From assembly GCF_024496085.1 (NCBI RefSeq), contig NZ_CP101751.1, positions 434,001 to 498,000 of the forward strand: a DNA stretch of 64,000 bases. The letters run 5' to 3'. The DNA comes from Flavobacterium cerinum. Lineage in GTDB: Bacteria; Bacteroidota; Bacteroidia; Flavobacteriales; Flavobacteriaceae. Below the pieces are notes generated by a model. That model saw nothing but the letters and a program-made list of their open reading frames with translations, had not been told where the DNA came from and did no database searches. Below, in pieces: positions 51,077 through 61,315 of the stretch; position 1 is the stretch's first letter, and each line of letters begins with the position of its first letter. The position numbers and the translations under genes were made by a program.

Positions 51077-52660
51077 ATGAAAAAAAATTACGTATTCACA
51101 TTACTTACCTGTCTGATCACCTTGTTTGCATTCGGAACCTGTCCGACTCCAACCGGGCTTTCCGTAACAGGCGTCACTTCTAATTCCGCTCAAATTGGCT
51201 GGATCGGTAACATCCAGACCGAATGGGAAGTTTATATTACTCCGGTAGGAACACCAGCTCCGACAGTAAATACTACGGGCACAATTGTAACCTATAATCC
51301 TTATATAGCGACAAACCTTATTTCTTGTACTTCCTACAATGTATATGTCCGCTCAGTTTGCTCTCCGACCGAATTCAGTAACTGGTCGGCTGCTATTACT
51401 TTTAATACGAAATTAGGTCTTAATTCTGACATTCCGGCTATTGAAGTTTGTGACAGTAATAACGACGGAATAACCAGTTTCGATTTAACATCGAATAACT
51501 ATGCGATCTTATATGGTTTAAACCCAAATGAATACACTGTAAGCTTTCATGAAACTCCGGAAGGTGCTTATAACAATACCGAACCCATCACTACACCTAC
51601 GAGCTATCTCAATATTAATCCGTATACAATGACGATTTATGTCCGAGTAGCGAACTTAACATCCGGCTGCTTCGGTGTTGTTACTTTCAATATCATTGTC
51701 CATTCAAGTCCATCAATTCATCTTCCATACAATAGTTATATTTGTTATGACAATACAACCAGTACGGCCACACCTTATATTATTAACACGTATTTATCTC
51801 CTAATCAATATACTTTTGAATGGTATAAAGACAGTGTGATTATCGCCGGTGCAACAGGAAGTTCATTCACCACTACTACAGCCGGTGTTTATTCGGTTGT
51901 TGTCCACAACATCATCACCGGATGTACTATTAATGCCACAACTGCGATTACCTATTCAAATGCTCCAACTGCTTCGGCCGATATCGACAACCAAACCGTT
52001 ACAATCACTACGACCGGACCCGGAAATTTCAAGTATTTAATCGACAATGAACCGGCACAATTGAGTAATATCTTTGAAAATGTAGCTTTAGGAACACATA
52101 CTATTCAGGTAATTCCGACTAATTCGAGTTGTCCTCCGTTTTATCTGACCATAACGGTGACAACACCTTCCTCACCGCTTGGGCAAACAACTCAGACATT
52201 TACACAAGGACAAACTTTAGCCAATCTGGTGATAACCGGGCAAAACATTCAATGGTATGCCACTCCCGGAACAGCAGGATTAACTTCTACTACCGAAACG
52301 CCATTACCAATGAGCACTGTTTTGGCACATAATACAACCTATTATGCATCGCAAACAATTAACGGGATTGAAAGTCCGGATCGATTAGCTGTTACCGCAA
52401 TGATGGTGCTTAACAATGACGATTTCACTTTTAAAAAATTAGTTTATTATCCGAATCCGATTTCGAATAATCTAACGATTTCCAATCAGGAAGCAATTTC
52501 AGCAATTACCATTTCTAACTTATTAGGTCAAACCGTAGTAGACAAAAAAATAAACAGTAATCAATATGATGTTGATTTCTCCGGTTTATCCAAAGGCATT
52601 TACCTTGTTAAAGTCACCGCCAATAATCAAAGTAAAACATTTAAAGTCATAAAAGAATAA
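51077..52660 (+). CDS. T9SS-secreted protein with fibronectin type III domain
   Basis: The 527-residue protein has a signal peptide (to residue ~20), a fibronectin type III domain at ~22-112 (CPTPTGLSVTGVTSNSAQIGW), several Ig-like beta-sandwich repeats (~120-430) and a type A T9SS sorting domain at ~455-527 (LVYYPNPISNNLTIS, ending KTFKVIKE). It is probably a surface adhesin-like or matrix protein. No catalytic motif is visible. Confidence 0.87.
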   Translation: MKKNYVFTLLTCLITLFAFGTCPTPTGLSVTGVTSNSAQIGWIGNIQTEWEVYITPVGTPAPTVNTTGTIVTYNPYIATNLISCTSYNVYVRSVCSPTEFSNWSAAITFNTKLGLNSDIPAIEVCDSNNDGITSFDLTSNNYAILYGLNPNEYTVSFHETPEGAYNNTEPITTPTSYLNINPYTMTIYVRVANLTSGCFGVVTFNIIVHSSPSIHLPYNSYICYDNTTSTATPYIINTYLSPNQYTFEWYKDSVIIAGATGSSFTTTTAGVYSVVVHNIITGCTINATTAITYSNAPTASADIDNQTVTITTTGPGNFKYLIDNEPAQLSNIFENVALGTHTIQVIPTNSSCPPFYLTITVTTPSSPLGQTTQTFTQGQTLANLVITGQNIQWYATPGTAGLTSTTETPLPMSTVLAHNTTYYASQTINGIESPDRLAVTAMMVLNNDDFTFKKLVYYPNPISNNLTISNQEAISAITISNLLGQTVVDKKINSNQYDVDFSGLSKGIYLVKVTANNQSKTFKVIKE

Positions 52661-52665
52661 ACAAG

Positions 52666-52694
52666 AAAGCCTCCATCATCCGGAGGCTTTTTTT
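52666..52694 (+). terminator. Rho-independent terminator
   Basis: AAAGCCTCC and GGAGGCTTT pair perfectly over 9 bp with a 7-base loop and a T-run, directly after the T9SS protein gene. Confidence 0.88.
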
Positions 52695-52925
52695 ATACTC
52701 CTCTTTCGTCTGTTTAACTCCTAAATAGCATTTATTATTTATAATTATATCTCAATCATGAGATATAATAAACTTTTAAACAAATCCGTTAAATTCTTTT
52801 ATTATTTCAAAAATATTGTTAAAATTTGTAAAGCATAATACAAAACTAACTTTTAAATTAATTCCATTTAATGACACCAAGCCAATGATAAACTAAAAAT
52901 CTAACCCAATCTTAACTAACTAAAA

Positions 52926-53732
52926 ATGAAACTGATTATTGAACAACTTAAAAAAGGCATTCAAACCCATCCTTCCGTTCTTAACAGTACCTTATCAAGT
53001 GTCAAAACATGGAAAAGAGCCCAATACATTATCCTTTCGGAAATCATGTCCCATGTATTAGCCCGGTCAGAATTCCTTCAGGGAAATCGGAAAAACGAAT
53101 TAGGCACCACTATTTCGAGTACAACCTTACATCGTATTTTTACCAATGATTATACAGCGAAGGAGAACCTAGATTTACGATTCCTTAAAACGCTGGATAA
53201 ACTCGCCATATTTATCGGTTACCCCTCGCTAAATAATTTTATAGCCAACCATCACGGTAAGCCGATCGATCATACCGAACATACGGCTTATTTCGAACAT
53301 CTAATCTATCAATTTTGTGAAGATGAATTTCAGTGCCTGCTTAAACTTCCGGAAGTTAATCTGAGCGGTTTATCTGATTTTATTTTTGAAGACGGTCCGT
53401 TAACCCAGCGAATTACCGGATTATTGGAAAAATACGCGCAATTAAACTTACATCTGAATACCGACAATAACCGATCTAATTTTGAAATATTCGATTTTCG
53501 GCATACGCGTATAGATGACTCTCTGGCTGTAATTTCAGCTAAGGAACTTTGGAATCTCGAATGGCGGGATGCTACCGGAACGATTAATAACGTCTATAAC
53601 AAAGTTAATTTACAAACTTATTTTATCAAAAAACAGCATAACATCTGGAAAATATGGGACAATTACAATCCTGATTATCACAATTTAAGCTTAGAATCCT
53701 CATTAAATATGCTTCAAAAAATAGAGACTTAA
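52926..53732 (+). CDS. Hypothetical protein with putative DNA-binding N-terminus
   Basis: The 268-residue soluble protein has a helical N-terminal part with ISSTTLHRIFTNDYT (~60), which resembles the recognition segment of XRE-like repressors, followed by FLKTLDKLAIFIGYPSLNNF. The C-terminal third looks like an NTF2-type alpha/beta domain (NVYNKVNLQTYFIKKQHNIW). It may be a regulator, but no clear family match is possible by eye. It is preceded by a 230-base AT-rich gap. Confidence 0.55.
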   Translation: MKLIIEQLKKGIQTHPSVLNSTLSSVKTWKRAQYIILSEIMSHVLARSEFLQGNRKNELGTTISSTTLHRIFTNDYTAKENLDLRFLKTLDKLAIFIGYPSLNNFIANHHGKPIDHTEHTAYFEHLIYQFCEDEFQCLLKLPEVNLSGLSDFIFEDGPLTQRITGLLEKYAQLNLHLNTDNNRSNFEIFDFRHTRIDDSLAVISAKELWNLEWRDATGTINNVYNKVNLQTYFIKKQHNIWKIWDNYNPDYHNLSLESSLNMLQKIET

Positions 53733-53753
53733 AACTTTATTTATTCCATAAAA

Positions 53754-53783
53754 AAACCTGTCAGATTGATTTCTGACAGGTTT
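53754..53783. terminator. Bidirectional terminator between convergent genes
   Basis: AAACCTGTCAG and CTGACAGGTTT form a perfect 11-bp stem around an 8-base loop, with A residues on the left and T residues on the right, so it serves both the plus-strand gene and the MFS gene. Confidence 0.85.
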
Positions 53784-53807
53784 CTATTTTTTTAAACGTT
53801 TCCGGTA

Positions 53808-55025
53808 TTACAAATTACCTTTCTTGAAAACCATATAGGATATTATTGTACTAACTAACATCAATACTCCACCTAGTAAAAAAGGGGCTCCGGCAAACTG
53901 GAACGGCGCCTGATCATGTGTAAAGAAATAAAACGTATTTGTCATTAACGGCGGACCGATGATCGATGTTACGCTCATCAAACTGGTTAAGGTTCCCTGC
54001 AATTCCCCTTGTTCTGTTGGCGGCACATGACTGGTTATAACCGATTGTAAAGCCGGTCCTGCAATTCCTCCTAAACAGTACGGAATAAGAAACAGCAACA
54101 TCATCCAACCTTCATAAGCAAAAGCAAACAGGAACATCCCGATCGTATATAATAACATTCCTACATAGATACTTTTTTCATTTCCTAATTTCGGATTGAT
54201 CCACCGAATTAAACCTCCCTGTACCAAACCAACCAATAATCCAATGGCTCCTAATGAAATTCCAACCATTTTTTCATCCCAATTGAAACGATACATCGTA
54301 AAGAAACTCCAGTTACTATGTACGGCATGCGCCGCAATATAAAGAATTGTCATCGATACTACCAATCCGATTAGTGCCGGATATTTTTTCAGATTCAATA
54401 AAGACCCTACCGGGTTAGCTCTTTTCCAGTCGAAAGCCCGACGGTTTTCTTTTGCCAATGATTCCGGAAGGACAAACATCCCATACAAAAAGTTTATCGC
54501 ACATAAAACTGCTGCTGCATAAAACGGAACACGCGCTCCGTATTGTCCTAAAACGCCTCCTATTACCGGTCCGATTATAAAACCTAAACCGAAAGCAGCA
54601 CCGATCATTCCGAAGTTTTTAGCCCGGTCTTCACTCGTGCTGATATCAGCAATATAAGCGGAAGCCGTTGTTATACTGGCACCGGTAATACCGGCTAAAA
54701 TACGCCCTATAAACAACCAGGTGATGGTTGGCGCAAACGACAACAGCAAATAATCTAATGCAAATCCTAATAAGGATACTAATATAATGGGTCTCCTCCC
54801 GTATTTATCGCTTAGGTTTCCGATTACCGGAGCGAAAATAAATTGGGTAAAGGCATAGGCAAATGTCAACCATCCGCCGTATTTGGATGCCACACTGACA
54901 TCTCCGTGTATTAACTCTTCGATCAGTTTAGGGATAACCGGAATAATAATTCCCCAACCGGTAATATCGATAAGCATGGTTATAAATATAAAACCAATCG
55001 CTGCCGATTTTTGTTTCTGTTTCAT
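53808..55025 (-). CDS. TCR/Tet-type MFS drug efflux transporter
   Basis: The 405-residue protein has twelve predicted membrane helices and the MFS loop motif [11 protein letters not shown] between helices 2 and 3, with [21 protein letters not shown] for helix 4 and [16 protein letters not shown] (motif C of drug/H+ antiporters) in helix 5. This places it in the TetA-like DHA1 group. Actual substrate is unknown. No adjacent TetR regulator is present, so a housekeeping efflux role is more likely than acquired resistance. Confidence 0.88.
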   Translation of the reverse strand: MKQKQKSAAIGFIFITMLIDITGWGIIIPVIPKLIEELIHGDVSVASKYGGWLTFAYAFTQFIFAPVIGNLSDKYGRRPIILVSLLGFALDYLLLSFAPTITWLFIGRILAGITGASITTASAYIADISTSEDRAKNFGMIGAAFGLGFIIGPVIGGVLGQYGARVPFYAAAVLCAINFLYGMFVLPESLAKENRRAFDWKRANPVGSLLNLKKYPALIGLVVSMTILYIAAHAVHSNWSFFTMYRFNWDEKMVGISLGAIGLLVGLVQGGLIRWINPKLGNEKSIYVGMLLYTIGMFLFAFAYEGWMMLLFLIPYCLGGIAGPALQSVITSHVPPTEQGELQGTLTSLMSVTSIIGPPLMTNTFYFFTHDQAPFQFAGAPFLLGGVLMLVSTIISYMVFKKGNL

Positions 55026-55134
55026 CTATTTTTTTCTTACTAATCCGTCACAAAAATATTCTTTTTTGCTTCTGTTATTCATTTTTCTTTTAAAGGTTAC
55101 TTTAACTTTTTTATAGCGCCTGTTTGAAAAGCAT

Positions 55135-55166
55135 AAAAAAACCACGCTAATAGCGTGGTTTTTTTT
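55135..55166 (-). terminator. Terminator of the sucA-sucB transcript
   Basis: ACCACGCT and AGCGTGGT pair around a 3-base loop with A and T runs flanking, 20 bases after the sucB stop on the minus strand. The symmetric A/T flanks would let it act in both directions. Confidence 0.85.
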
Positions 55167-55185
55167 ATCATATTGAAAGATCTTA

Positions 55186-56406
55186 TTATAGCTCTAATGC
55201 TTTTTTAGGATTGTTATCCATTAAGATTTCCATTGGGTTTTCCAACGCTTCTTTTACAGCCACAAGGAATCCTACTGATTCACGGCCGTCAATAATTCTA
55301 TGATCGTATGATAAAGCTACAAACATTACCGGAGCGATAACGATCTGACCGTTTTTCACTACAGCACGCTCTACCACATTATGCATTCCTAAAATACCGG
55401 ATTGCGGCGGATTGATGATTGGTGTCGACAACATACTTCCGAATACACCTCCGTTAGAGATTGTAAATGTACCGCCTGTCATCTCGTCAACCGTGATTTG
55501 TCCGTCACGAGCACGTATCGCTAAACGCTTAATTTCTGCCTCAACACCTCTGAAAGACAATAATTCTGCATTACGCACTACCGGTACCATTAATCCTTTA
55601 GGACCGGAAACAGCTACGGAGATATCACAGAAATCATACGAAACTTTTTCTTGTCCGTCGATCATTGAGTTTACATCCGGATATAATTGCAATGCTCTTG
55701 TAACCGCTTTAGTAAAGAATGACATAAAACCTAAACCTAATCCGTGTTTTGCTTTAAATGCCTCTTTATATTCTTCACGTAACGCGTAAATTGCACTCAT
55801 ATCCACTTCGTTGAACGTAGTCAACATTGCTGTTTCGTTTTTCGCAGACACTAATCTTTCTGCAACTTTACGACGTAACATAGATAATTTAGTTCTTTCA
55901 GAACCTCTGTTTCCTCCTGTAGGCGTACCCATTGAAGGAACTGCATTTACAGCATCTTCTTTTGTAATTCTTCCACCTTTTCCAGTACCAACGATTTCTG
56001 TAGACTGAATGTTTTTCTCATCAAGAATTTTTCGGGCAGCAGGTGATGGTGTACCTGTTGCATAAGTAGTAGCTGCCGGTGCCGGCGCTGCTTTAGGAGC
56101 TTCAGCTTTAGGAGCCTCAACCGCTTTTTCTTCTTTAGCCGGTGCTGCTGCGCCACCTTCCGGTTTTGCTGCACCTGTATCGATTAAACAAACTACCTGA
56201 CCTACTGCTACCGCATCACCTTCTTCAGCTTTAAGGGTAATGATACCACTTGCTTCCGCCGGTAATTCAAGGGTTGCCTTATCGGAGTCAACCTCTGCAA
56301 TAGCTTGATCTTTTTCTACATAATCTCCGTCTTTTACCAACCACGTTGCAATTTCAACTTCTGTGATTGATTCCCCCGGTGAAGGGACTTTCATTTCTAA
56401 AATCAT
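55186..56406 (-). CDS. sucB: Dihydrolipoyl succinyltransferase (E2 of 2-oxoglutarate dehydrogenase)
   Basis: The 406-residue protein has an N-terminal lipoyl domain (residues ~1-77) with the lipoylated Lys in EVDSDKATLE, an Ala/Pro/Lys-rich linker, a peripheral subunit-binding domain (~115-150, PSPAARKILDEKNI) and the catalytic domain ending in the SYDHRIIDGRE active-site motif. It transfers succinyl groups to CoA. It lies 54 bases after sucA. The E3 component is not in the window. Confidence 0.95.
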   Translation of the reverse strand: MILEMKVPSPGESITEVEIATWLVKDGDYVEKDQAIAEVDSDKATLELPAEASGIITLKAEEGDAVAVGQVVCLIDTGAAKPEGGAAAPAKEEKAVEAPKAEAPKAAPAPAATTYATGTPSPAARKILDEKNIQSTEIVGTGKGGRITKEDAVNAVPSMGTPTGGNRGSERTKLSMLRRKVAERLVSAKNETAMLTTFNEVDMSAIYALREEYKEAFKAKHGLGLGFMSFFTKAVTRALQLYPDVNSMIDGQEKVSYDFCDISVAVSGPKGLMVPVVRNAELLSFRGVEAEIKRLAIRARDGQITVDEMTGGTFTISNGGVFGSMLSTPIINPPQSGILGMHNVVERAVVKNGQIVIAPVMFVALSYDHRIIDGRESVGFLVAVKEALENPMEILMDNNPKKALEL

Positions 56407-56460
56407 CGGTATATAATTTTATAAGGTGTTGTTATTTTTACTGTGTCTCAAATGTACAAT

Positions 56461-59232
56461 TTAATTGAATAAATTTTTGTCAAAAACCATTGCAATTGCA
56501 TTAGCATGACGTTTTTTAGAACGGGTATAACTTCCGGCAGCCGGTGCGCTATACGCTTTCGGTGAAGCCAGACGCAATTTCACTTCATTGAAATTCATTA
56601 GCATATATCCGTAAGCTCCCATGTTTTTCGGTTCTTCCTGAGCCCAAACAAAATCATCTGCATTCGGGTATTTTGCCAATACCGCTTTTATTTGCTCTAC
56701 CGGTAACGGGAACAATTGTTCGATTCGTACTAAGGCTACATCGTTTCTTCCTTTTTCTTCTCTTTCCGCTAATAAATCATAATAGAATTTACCGGTACAG
56801 AATACTACTGATTTTACTTCATTAGGATTTACCGTTACATCATCGATTACTTCCTGGAAGTTTCCGGTTGTAAATTCCTCAACTGAAGAAACCGCTAACG
56901 GATGACGCAATAAACTCTTCGGTGTAAATACGATTAACGGTTTACGGAATTTCGTCACCATTTGTCGGCGTAACAAGTGGAAGAAGTTAGCAGGTGTAGT
57001 ACAATCCGCTACATACATATTATGTTTCGCACACAATTGTAAATAACGCTCCATACGAGCCGAAGAGTGTTCTGCTCCCTGGTTTTCATATCCGTGCGGC
57101 AATAACATTACCAAACCGTTTTGGTTATTCCATTTATCTTCCGCAGCAGAAATATACTGATCAATCATGATTTGTGCTCCGTTCGAGAAATCTCCGAACT
57201 GTGCTTCCCAGATTGTCAATGTATTCGGGCTAGCCAAAGCGTATCCGTAATCAAAACCAACTACTCCGTATTCTGACAATAATGAGTTATAGATATAGAA
57301 TTTACCTTTCTGATCTTTCAGCTGGTTTAATAATACCACTTCTTCTTCCGAATCTTCTACTTTTACAACGGCATGACGGTGCGAGAACGTTCCTCTTTCT
57401 ACGTCCTGACCTGAAATACGCACATCGTATCCTTCTGTTAACAAGGAACCGTAGGCTAACATTTCACCCATTGCCCAGTCTAACTTATCGGTTTCGAAGA
57501 ACATCGTTTTTCTGTCGTTTATCAGTTTTTGAATCTTACTGATAAATTTTTTGTCGGATGGCAATTCTGTCACCACTTTAGCAATATCAGTCAACACTGA
57601 TTTGTCTACTTTGGTTTCAAATTTCTGCAACATCACATCATCACTCACTTGTTCGAATCCTTTCCATTCGTCTTGCATGAACGGGGTGATGATTGTTAAA
57701 TCTTTTTTACGGGAAGCTTCTAAATTCTCTTCTAATCCCGCTTTATATTCGGCTTCCAATGTACCCACATAGTTATTGTCGATTACATTTTCTGCTTTTA
57801 ATTTCTCTGCATAGATATCTCTTGCATTTTTATGTTTTGAGATGATCTTATATAATTGCGGCTGCGTAAAACGAGGTTCATCACCTTCGTTATGACCGTA
57901 TTTTCTGTATCCTAAAAGGTCGATAAATACATCCGATCCGAATTCCATTCGGTAATCCAATGCAAATAACATTGCGTGTACTACAGCTTCCGCATCATCC
58001 GCATTAACATGTAATACCGGCGACAAGGTTACTTTTGCAATATCCGTACAATAGGTAGACGAACGCGCATCTAAATAGTTCGTTGTAAATCCAACCTGGT
58101 TATTGATCACTAAGTGAATCGTTCCGTTGGTTTTATAACCGTCCAGTTTTGCCATCTGAACAATTTCGTATACAATTCCCTGTCCGGCCACAGCTGCGTC
58201 ACCGTGAACAGCGATCGGCAATACTTTCGCCGTATCATTCGGGAAATATCGGTCTTGTTTTGCTCTGGCGATTCCTTCGATTACCGCACCTACTGTTTCC
58301 AGGTGAGACGGGTTTGGTGCCAGGTTGATATTAATATTTTTTCCGGTCTGTGTCGTTCTGTTGGCTGTTAATCCTAAGTGGTATTTTACGTCACCGTCAA
58401 ACAAGGCATCATCATCATAATCTTTTCCGTCAAATTCAGAGAAAATATCCTGAGTTGCTTTTCCGAAAACATTTGCTAAAACATTTAAACGTCCGCGGTG
58501 TGCCATTCCCATTACAAACTGCTCAACACCTTTTTCAGCTGCTGTTTCAATTAAGGCATCTAAAGCCGGGATTGCTGATTCACATCCTTCCAGAGAGAAA
58601 CGTTTTTGTCCAACATATTTTGTATGAAGGAAATTTTCAAAAGAAACCGCTTCATTTAATTTTTTAAGGATACGTTTTTTCTGATCGGCATTAAAACTTG
58701 GGTGATTATCATTGATATCCAGTCTTTTCTGAATCCACTCGATGATTTTCGGGTCACGGATATACATGTACTCCACTCCGATTGATTCACAATACACTTT
58801 ATTCAGGTGATTTAAGATATCCTGAAGTGTACATGGGTTTAAGTTTACCACTCTTGCCGCGTCAAAAACCGTATTCAGATCTGCTGTTGTTAATCCGAAG
58901 TTTTCAATTGCTAATGACGGTGTAAAGATTCTTCTGTCACGAACCGGATTTGTTTTGGTAAACAAATGCCCTCTTGTACGATATCCTTCAATCAGTTTTA
59001 AAACGTTAAATTCTTTTTGTAATTTATCGGAAACTGCAGAACAATCCGTTTGTCCGTTTGCCATAGCCGATAATTGCTCTACCGGGCTTTCGCTATATTC
59101 ACTAGCAAAATCAAACCCCTGGAAGAAGCTCCTCCAACTTGGTTCAACGCTATCTGGATTCTGTAAATATTGATCGTATAAATCTGCAAAAAATGCAGTG
59201 TGTGCCGCGTTTAAAAAGGAAAACCTATCCAT
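56461..59232 (-). CDS. sucA: 2-oxoglutarate dehydrogenase E1
   Basis: The 923-residue thiamine-diphosphate enzyme begins with the short E2-binding helix typical of SucA (FFADLYDQYLQNPDSVEPSW). It carries the HRGRLNVLANV block, the TPP-binding stretch HGDAAVAGQGIVYE followed by GFTTNYLDARS, and the C-terminal transketolase-like part (AQFGDFSNGAQIMIDQYISA). It decarboxylates 2-oxoglutarate in the TCA cycle. A -33/-7 promoter lies about 40 bases upstream. Confidence 0.96.
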   Translation of the reverse strand: MDRFSFLNAAHTAFFADLYDQYLQNPDSVEPSWRSFFQGFDFASEYSESPVEQLSAMANGQTDCSAVSDKLQKEFNVLKLIEGYRTRGHLFTKTNPVRDRRIFTPSLAIENFGLTTADLNTVFDAARVVNLNPCTLQDILNHLNKVYCESIGVEYMYIRDPKIIEWIQKRLDINDNHPSFNADQKKRILKKLNEAVSFENFLHTKYVGQKRFSLEGCESAIPALDALIETAAEKGVEQFVMGMAHRGRLNVLANVFGKATQDIFSEFDGKDYDDDALFDGDVKYHLGLTANRTTQTGKNININLAPNPSHLETVGAVIEGIARAKQDRYFPNDTAKVLPIAVHGDAAVAGQGIVYEIVQMAKLDGYKTNGTIHLVINNQVGFTTNYLDARSSTYCTDIAKVTLSPVLHVNADDAEAVVHAMLFALDYRMEFGSDVFIDLLGYRKYGHNEGDEPRFTQPQLYKIISKHKNARDIYAEKLKAENVIDNNYVGTLEAEYKAGLEENLEASRKKDLTIITPFMQDEWKGFEQVSDDVMLQKFETKVDKSVLTDIAKVVTELPSDKKFISKIQKLINDRKTMFFETDKLDWAMGEMLAYGSLLTEGYDVRISGQDVERGTFSHRHAVVKVEDSEEEVVLLNQLKDQKGKFYIYNSLLSEYGVVGFDYGYALASPNTLTIWEAQFGDFSNGAQIMIDQYISAAEDKWNNQNGLVMLLPHGYENQGAEHSSARMERYLQLCAKHNMYVADCTTPANFFHLLRRQMVTKFRKPLIVFTPKSLLRHPLAVSSVEEFTTGNFQEVIDDVTVNPNEVKSVVFCTGKFYYDLLAEREEKGRNDVALVRIEQLFPLPVEQIKAVLAKYPNADDFVWAQEEPKNMGAYGYMLMNFNEVKLRLASPKAYSAPAAGSYTRSKKRHANAIAMVFDKNLFN

Positions 59233-59271
59233 AACTTTGTCTAAAGACCTTTTTTGTTAGAAAATTTTTCG

Positions 59272-59302
59272 CAAAAGTACGACAATTGTAATAATCTTTC
59301 AA
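59272..59302 (-). promoter_or_regulatory. sucA promoter
   Basis: On the minus strand TTG (59300-59302) is followed after 20 bases by TACTTTTG (59272-59279), a full -33/-7 pair of the Bacteroidota sigma-A type, leaving a leader of roughly 30-35 bases before the sucA ATG. Confidence 0.75.
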
Positions 59303-59340
59303 TGTTTTTCATACTTTTATGTCATAAAATATTCCTAAAA

Positions 59341-59892
59341 ATGAACATCAAATCAAGCATCAACAGTTTTTTAACAATCTTTTTGAGTTGTGTCTTTTAT
59401 TTAATGTCGACTTCTACATTAAAAGCACAAGTTTATCAACAAACGGCTCAAAAAAGTGATTTCTGGGAAAAAGTACGTTTTGGAGGTGGTTTAGGCCTAA
59501 ACTTTGGGAATAATTTTACAAATATTAATATTGCACCGAGCGCCATCTATCAGGTCAACGAATATTTTGCTGCGGGAATCGGTCTGACCGGGAGTTATGT
59601 TAAACAAAAAAATTACTACGATTCCTATCTTTACGGCGCCAGTCTTATAACCTTGTTTAATCCGTTACCGGAAATACAGTTATCGGCAGAATTGGAACAA
59701 CTTCGCGTTAACAATACCTATACGCAGTTTACACCAAAAATAGAAGATGACTTTTGGAATACCGCTTTATTTTTAGGTGCCGGATATCACCTTCAAAACA
59801 TTACGATCGGAGTACGTTATAACGTTTTATTTAAGGAAAGAAACAATGTGTACAGCGAAGCTTTTATGCCTTTCGTTAGAGTTTATTTCTAA
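59341..59892 (+). CDS. Small outer-membrane beta-barrel protein
   Basis: The 183-residue protein has a signal peptide (MNIKSSINSFLTIFLSCVFY onward, cleavage near LKAQ) and alternating amphipathic strands ending in an aromatic strand (FMPFVRVYF), as in eight-stranded outer-membrane barrels. I start at ATG 59341. The frame also runs up to a TTG at 59254, but that leaves an extra non-signal-like leader. Its end overlaps the convergent 116-residue gene by 17 bases. Confidence 0.7.
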   Translation: MNIKSSINSFLTIFLSCVFYLMSTSTLKAQVYQQTAQKSDFWEKVRFGGGLGLNFGNNFTNINIAPSAIYQVNEYFAAGIGLTGSYVKQKNYYDSYLYGASLITLFNPLPEIQLSAELEQLRVNNTYTQFTPKIEDDFWNTALFLGAGYHLQNITIGVRYNVLFKERNNVYSEAFMPFVRVYF

Positions 59893-60226
59893 ACCAAACT
59901 TTTTGCCATTCGCGTTTTAAAACCAGAAAAGCAACTTGTTCCGCTAATTCCACGATATCAGAACCATCCAGACTTTTTACTTGTTCTTCCGGCACATCAA
60001 TAATGTACAGCAGATTTAAATATTCGGCAAATTTAAATTGAATCAGCTGGTAAATTTTATCATGCAACCGCAACTTTAAATCAATCGGCGAAATAGAAAC
60101 ATCCAAATCCAGACTTTCATTAGCCAAAGTAAAATCTTTATTGATCTGTTCAACCAGCTTTCGGTACAAATCTTCTTTTTGTGCTTCCGATAGCAGCAAA
60201 TCGGTATTTAAAGGCGGTGTATACAT
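59876..60226 (-). CDS. Conserved hypothetical protein downstream of polyprenyl synthase
   Basis: The 116-residue soluble, acidic, helical protein (LNTDLLLSEAQKEDLYRKLV, later LDVSISPIDLKLRLHDKIYQ) begins 1 base after the polyprenyl synthase stop and is surely cotranscribed with it. There is no known domain. The tight linkage suggests a role tied to the synthase, but nothing in the sequence proves it. Confidence 0.65.
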   Translation of the reverse strand: MYTPPLNTDLLLSEAQKEDLYRKLVEQINKDFTLANESLDLDVSISPIDLKLRLHDKIYQLIQFKFAEYLNLLYIIDVPEEQVKSLDGSDIVELAEQVAFLVLKREWQKVWFRNKL

Positions 60227-60227
60227 C

Positions 60228-61202
60228 TTAAACCTGTCGTTTCATCAGGTTTTCCCCGAAGTCTTTTAATTTTTCTTTTTTATCTGAAGCGATATCCATT
60301 TTTTCCAATGTTGCAAATGCTTTTAAAGTATAAAATTCAATCGCTTTTTGCGTTTCTTTTGCCGCTCCGGTATTCTCAAAAACACTTTTTACGGAAGCAA
60401 TTTTATCGTTATTATCGACCGGCTGAATAGAAAACAAATGCAATAATTCCGCTTTAGTAGTAGCATCAGCAAATTCCAATGCTTTCAGGTACAAATACGT
60501 TTTTTTATTTTCGATGATATCGCCTCCAACCTGCTTTCCGAAAGTCAGCGGATCACCAAAAGCATCCAGATAATCATCCTGCAACTGGAAGGCAATACCC
60601 AGATTTAGTCCGAAATCATAAATCAAATCTGCATTTTCCGTACTGGCTTCCGCTACAATCGCACCCATTTTCATCGCCGCAGCAACCAAAACAGCCGTCT
60701 TATATTCGATCATTTTCAGATATTCCGGAATAGTCACATCATCACGTTGTTCAAAGTCGACATCCCATTGTTGTCCTTCGCAAACTTCCAAAGCCGTTTT
60801 ACTAAACAATTTGGCTAAAGCCGAAAACACTACAGGTTCGTATTGTTCAAAATATTGATACGCCAAAATAAGCATGGCATCACCCGATAATATTCCGGTA
60901 TTGATGTCCCATTTTTCATGAACCGTTTCATTTCCTCTTCGCAACGGAGCATCGTCCATAATATCATCATGAATCAGTGAAAAATTATGAAACAACTCAA
61001 CTGCAGTGGCAGCAGCCATCGCTTTTCCGGCATCGGTATCGAATACTTCGGCCGCCATTAAAGTCAAAACCGGTCGCATTCGTTTCCCTCCCAACGACAA
61101 TATATAAGTAATCGGGTCGTATAAATTTCTCGGTTCTTTTTCGATGGATAGCGTTGAAAAATGTTCTGCAATGAGCGTCTGATAATAATGTACTGGGTGC
61201 AT
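60228..61202 (-). CDS. Polyprenyl (probably geranylgeranyl) diphosphate synthase
   Basis: The 324-residue enzyme has both Asp-rich motifs, DDIMDDAPLRRG (D79-D80...D83, no insertion) and FQLQDDYLDAFGD, plus GGKRMRP near residue 40. An aromatic residue (F74) five positions before the first motif, with an uninserted DDxxD, is the arrangement of archaeal-type geranylgeranyl diphosphate synthases. It could therefore supply the C20 precursor for the crt operon. Farnesyl or longer products remain possible. Confidence 0.85.
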   Translation of the reverse strand: MHPVHYYQTLIAEHFSTLSIEKEPRNLYDPITYILSLGGKRMRPVLTLMAAEVFDTDAGKAMAAATAVELFHNFSLIHDDIMDDAPLRRGNETVHEKWDINTGILSGDAMLILAYQYFEQYEPVVFSALAKLFSKTALEVCEGQQWDVDFEQRDDVTIPEYLKMIEYKTAVLVAAAMKMGAIVAEASTENADLIYDFGLNLGIAFQLQDDYLDAFGDPLTFGKQVGGDIIENKKTYLYLKALEFADATTKAELLHLFSIQPVDNNDKIASVKSVFENTGAAKETQKAIEFYTLKAFATLEKMDIASDKKEKLKDFGENLMKRQV

Positions 61203-61283
61203 ACCTGATATTTTCGGCTAAAATAAAGCAAATAGCAACGCTATCAAAGCAAAAAATTTTTGTTAAAATATCGTAAAAACTTT

Positions 61284-61311
61284 GGAAACTTTTTTAGTAT
61301 TAAAAGTTTCC
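61284..61311 (+). promoter_or_regulatory. Palindromic operator upstream of the TetR gene
   Basis: GGAAACTTTT and AAAAGTTTCC form a perfect 10-bp inverted repeat with an 8-base spacer, ending 28 bases before the TetR start. This is the typical size and place of a TetR-family binding site, overlapping the region upstream of the -7 box at 61316-61323. Confidence 0.7.
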
Positions 61312-61315
61312 TTTA

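Noticed and set aside
53808..55025. Acquired tetracycline resistance gene
   Set aside because: The protein is a TetA-like MFS member, but it lacks a neighbouring TetR and mobile elements and matches its surroundings in base composition, so acquired resistance is not supported.
59254..59340. TTG-started 29-residue extension of the outer-membrane barrel protein
   Set aside because: The extra part precedes a complete signal peptide and covers the sucA promoter, so ATG 59341 is preferred.
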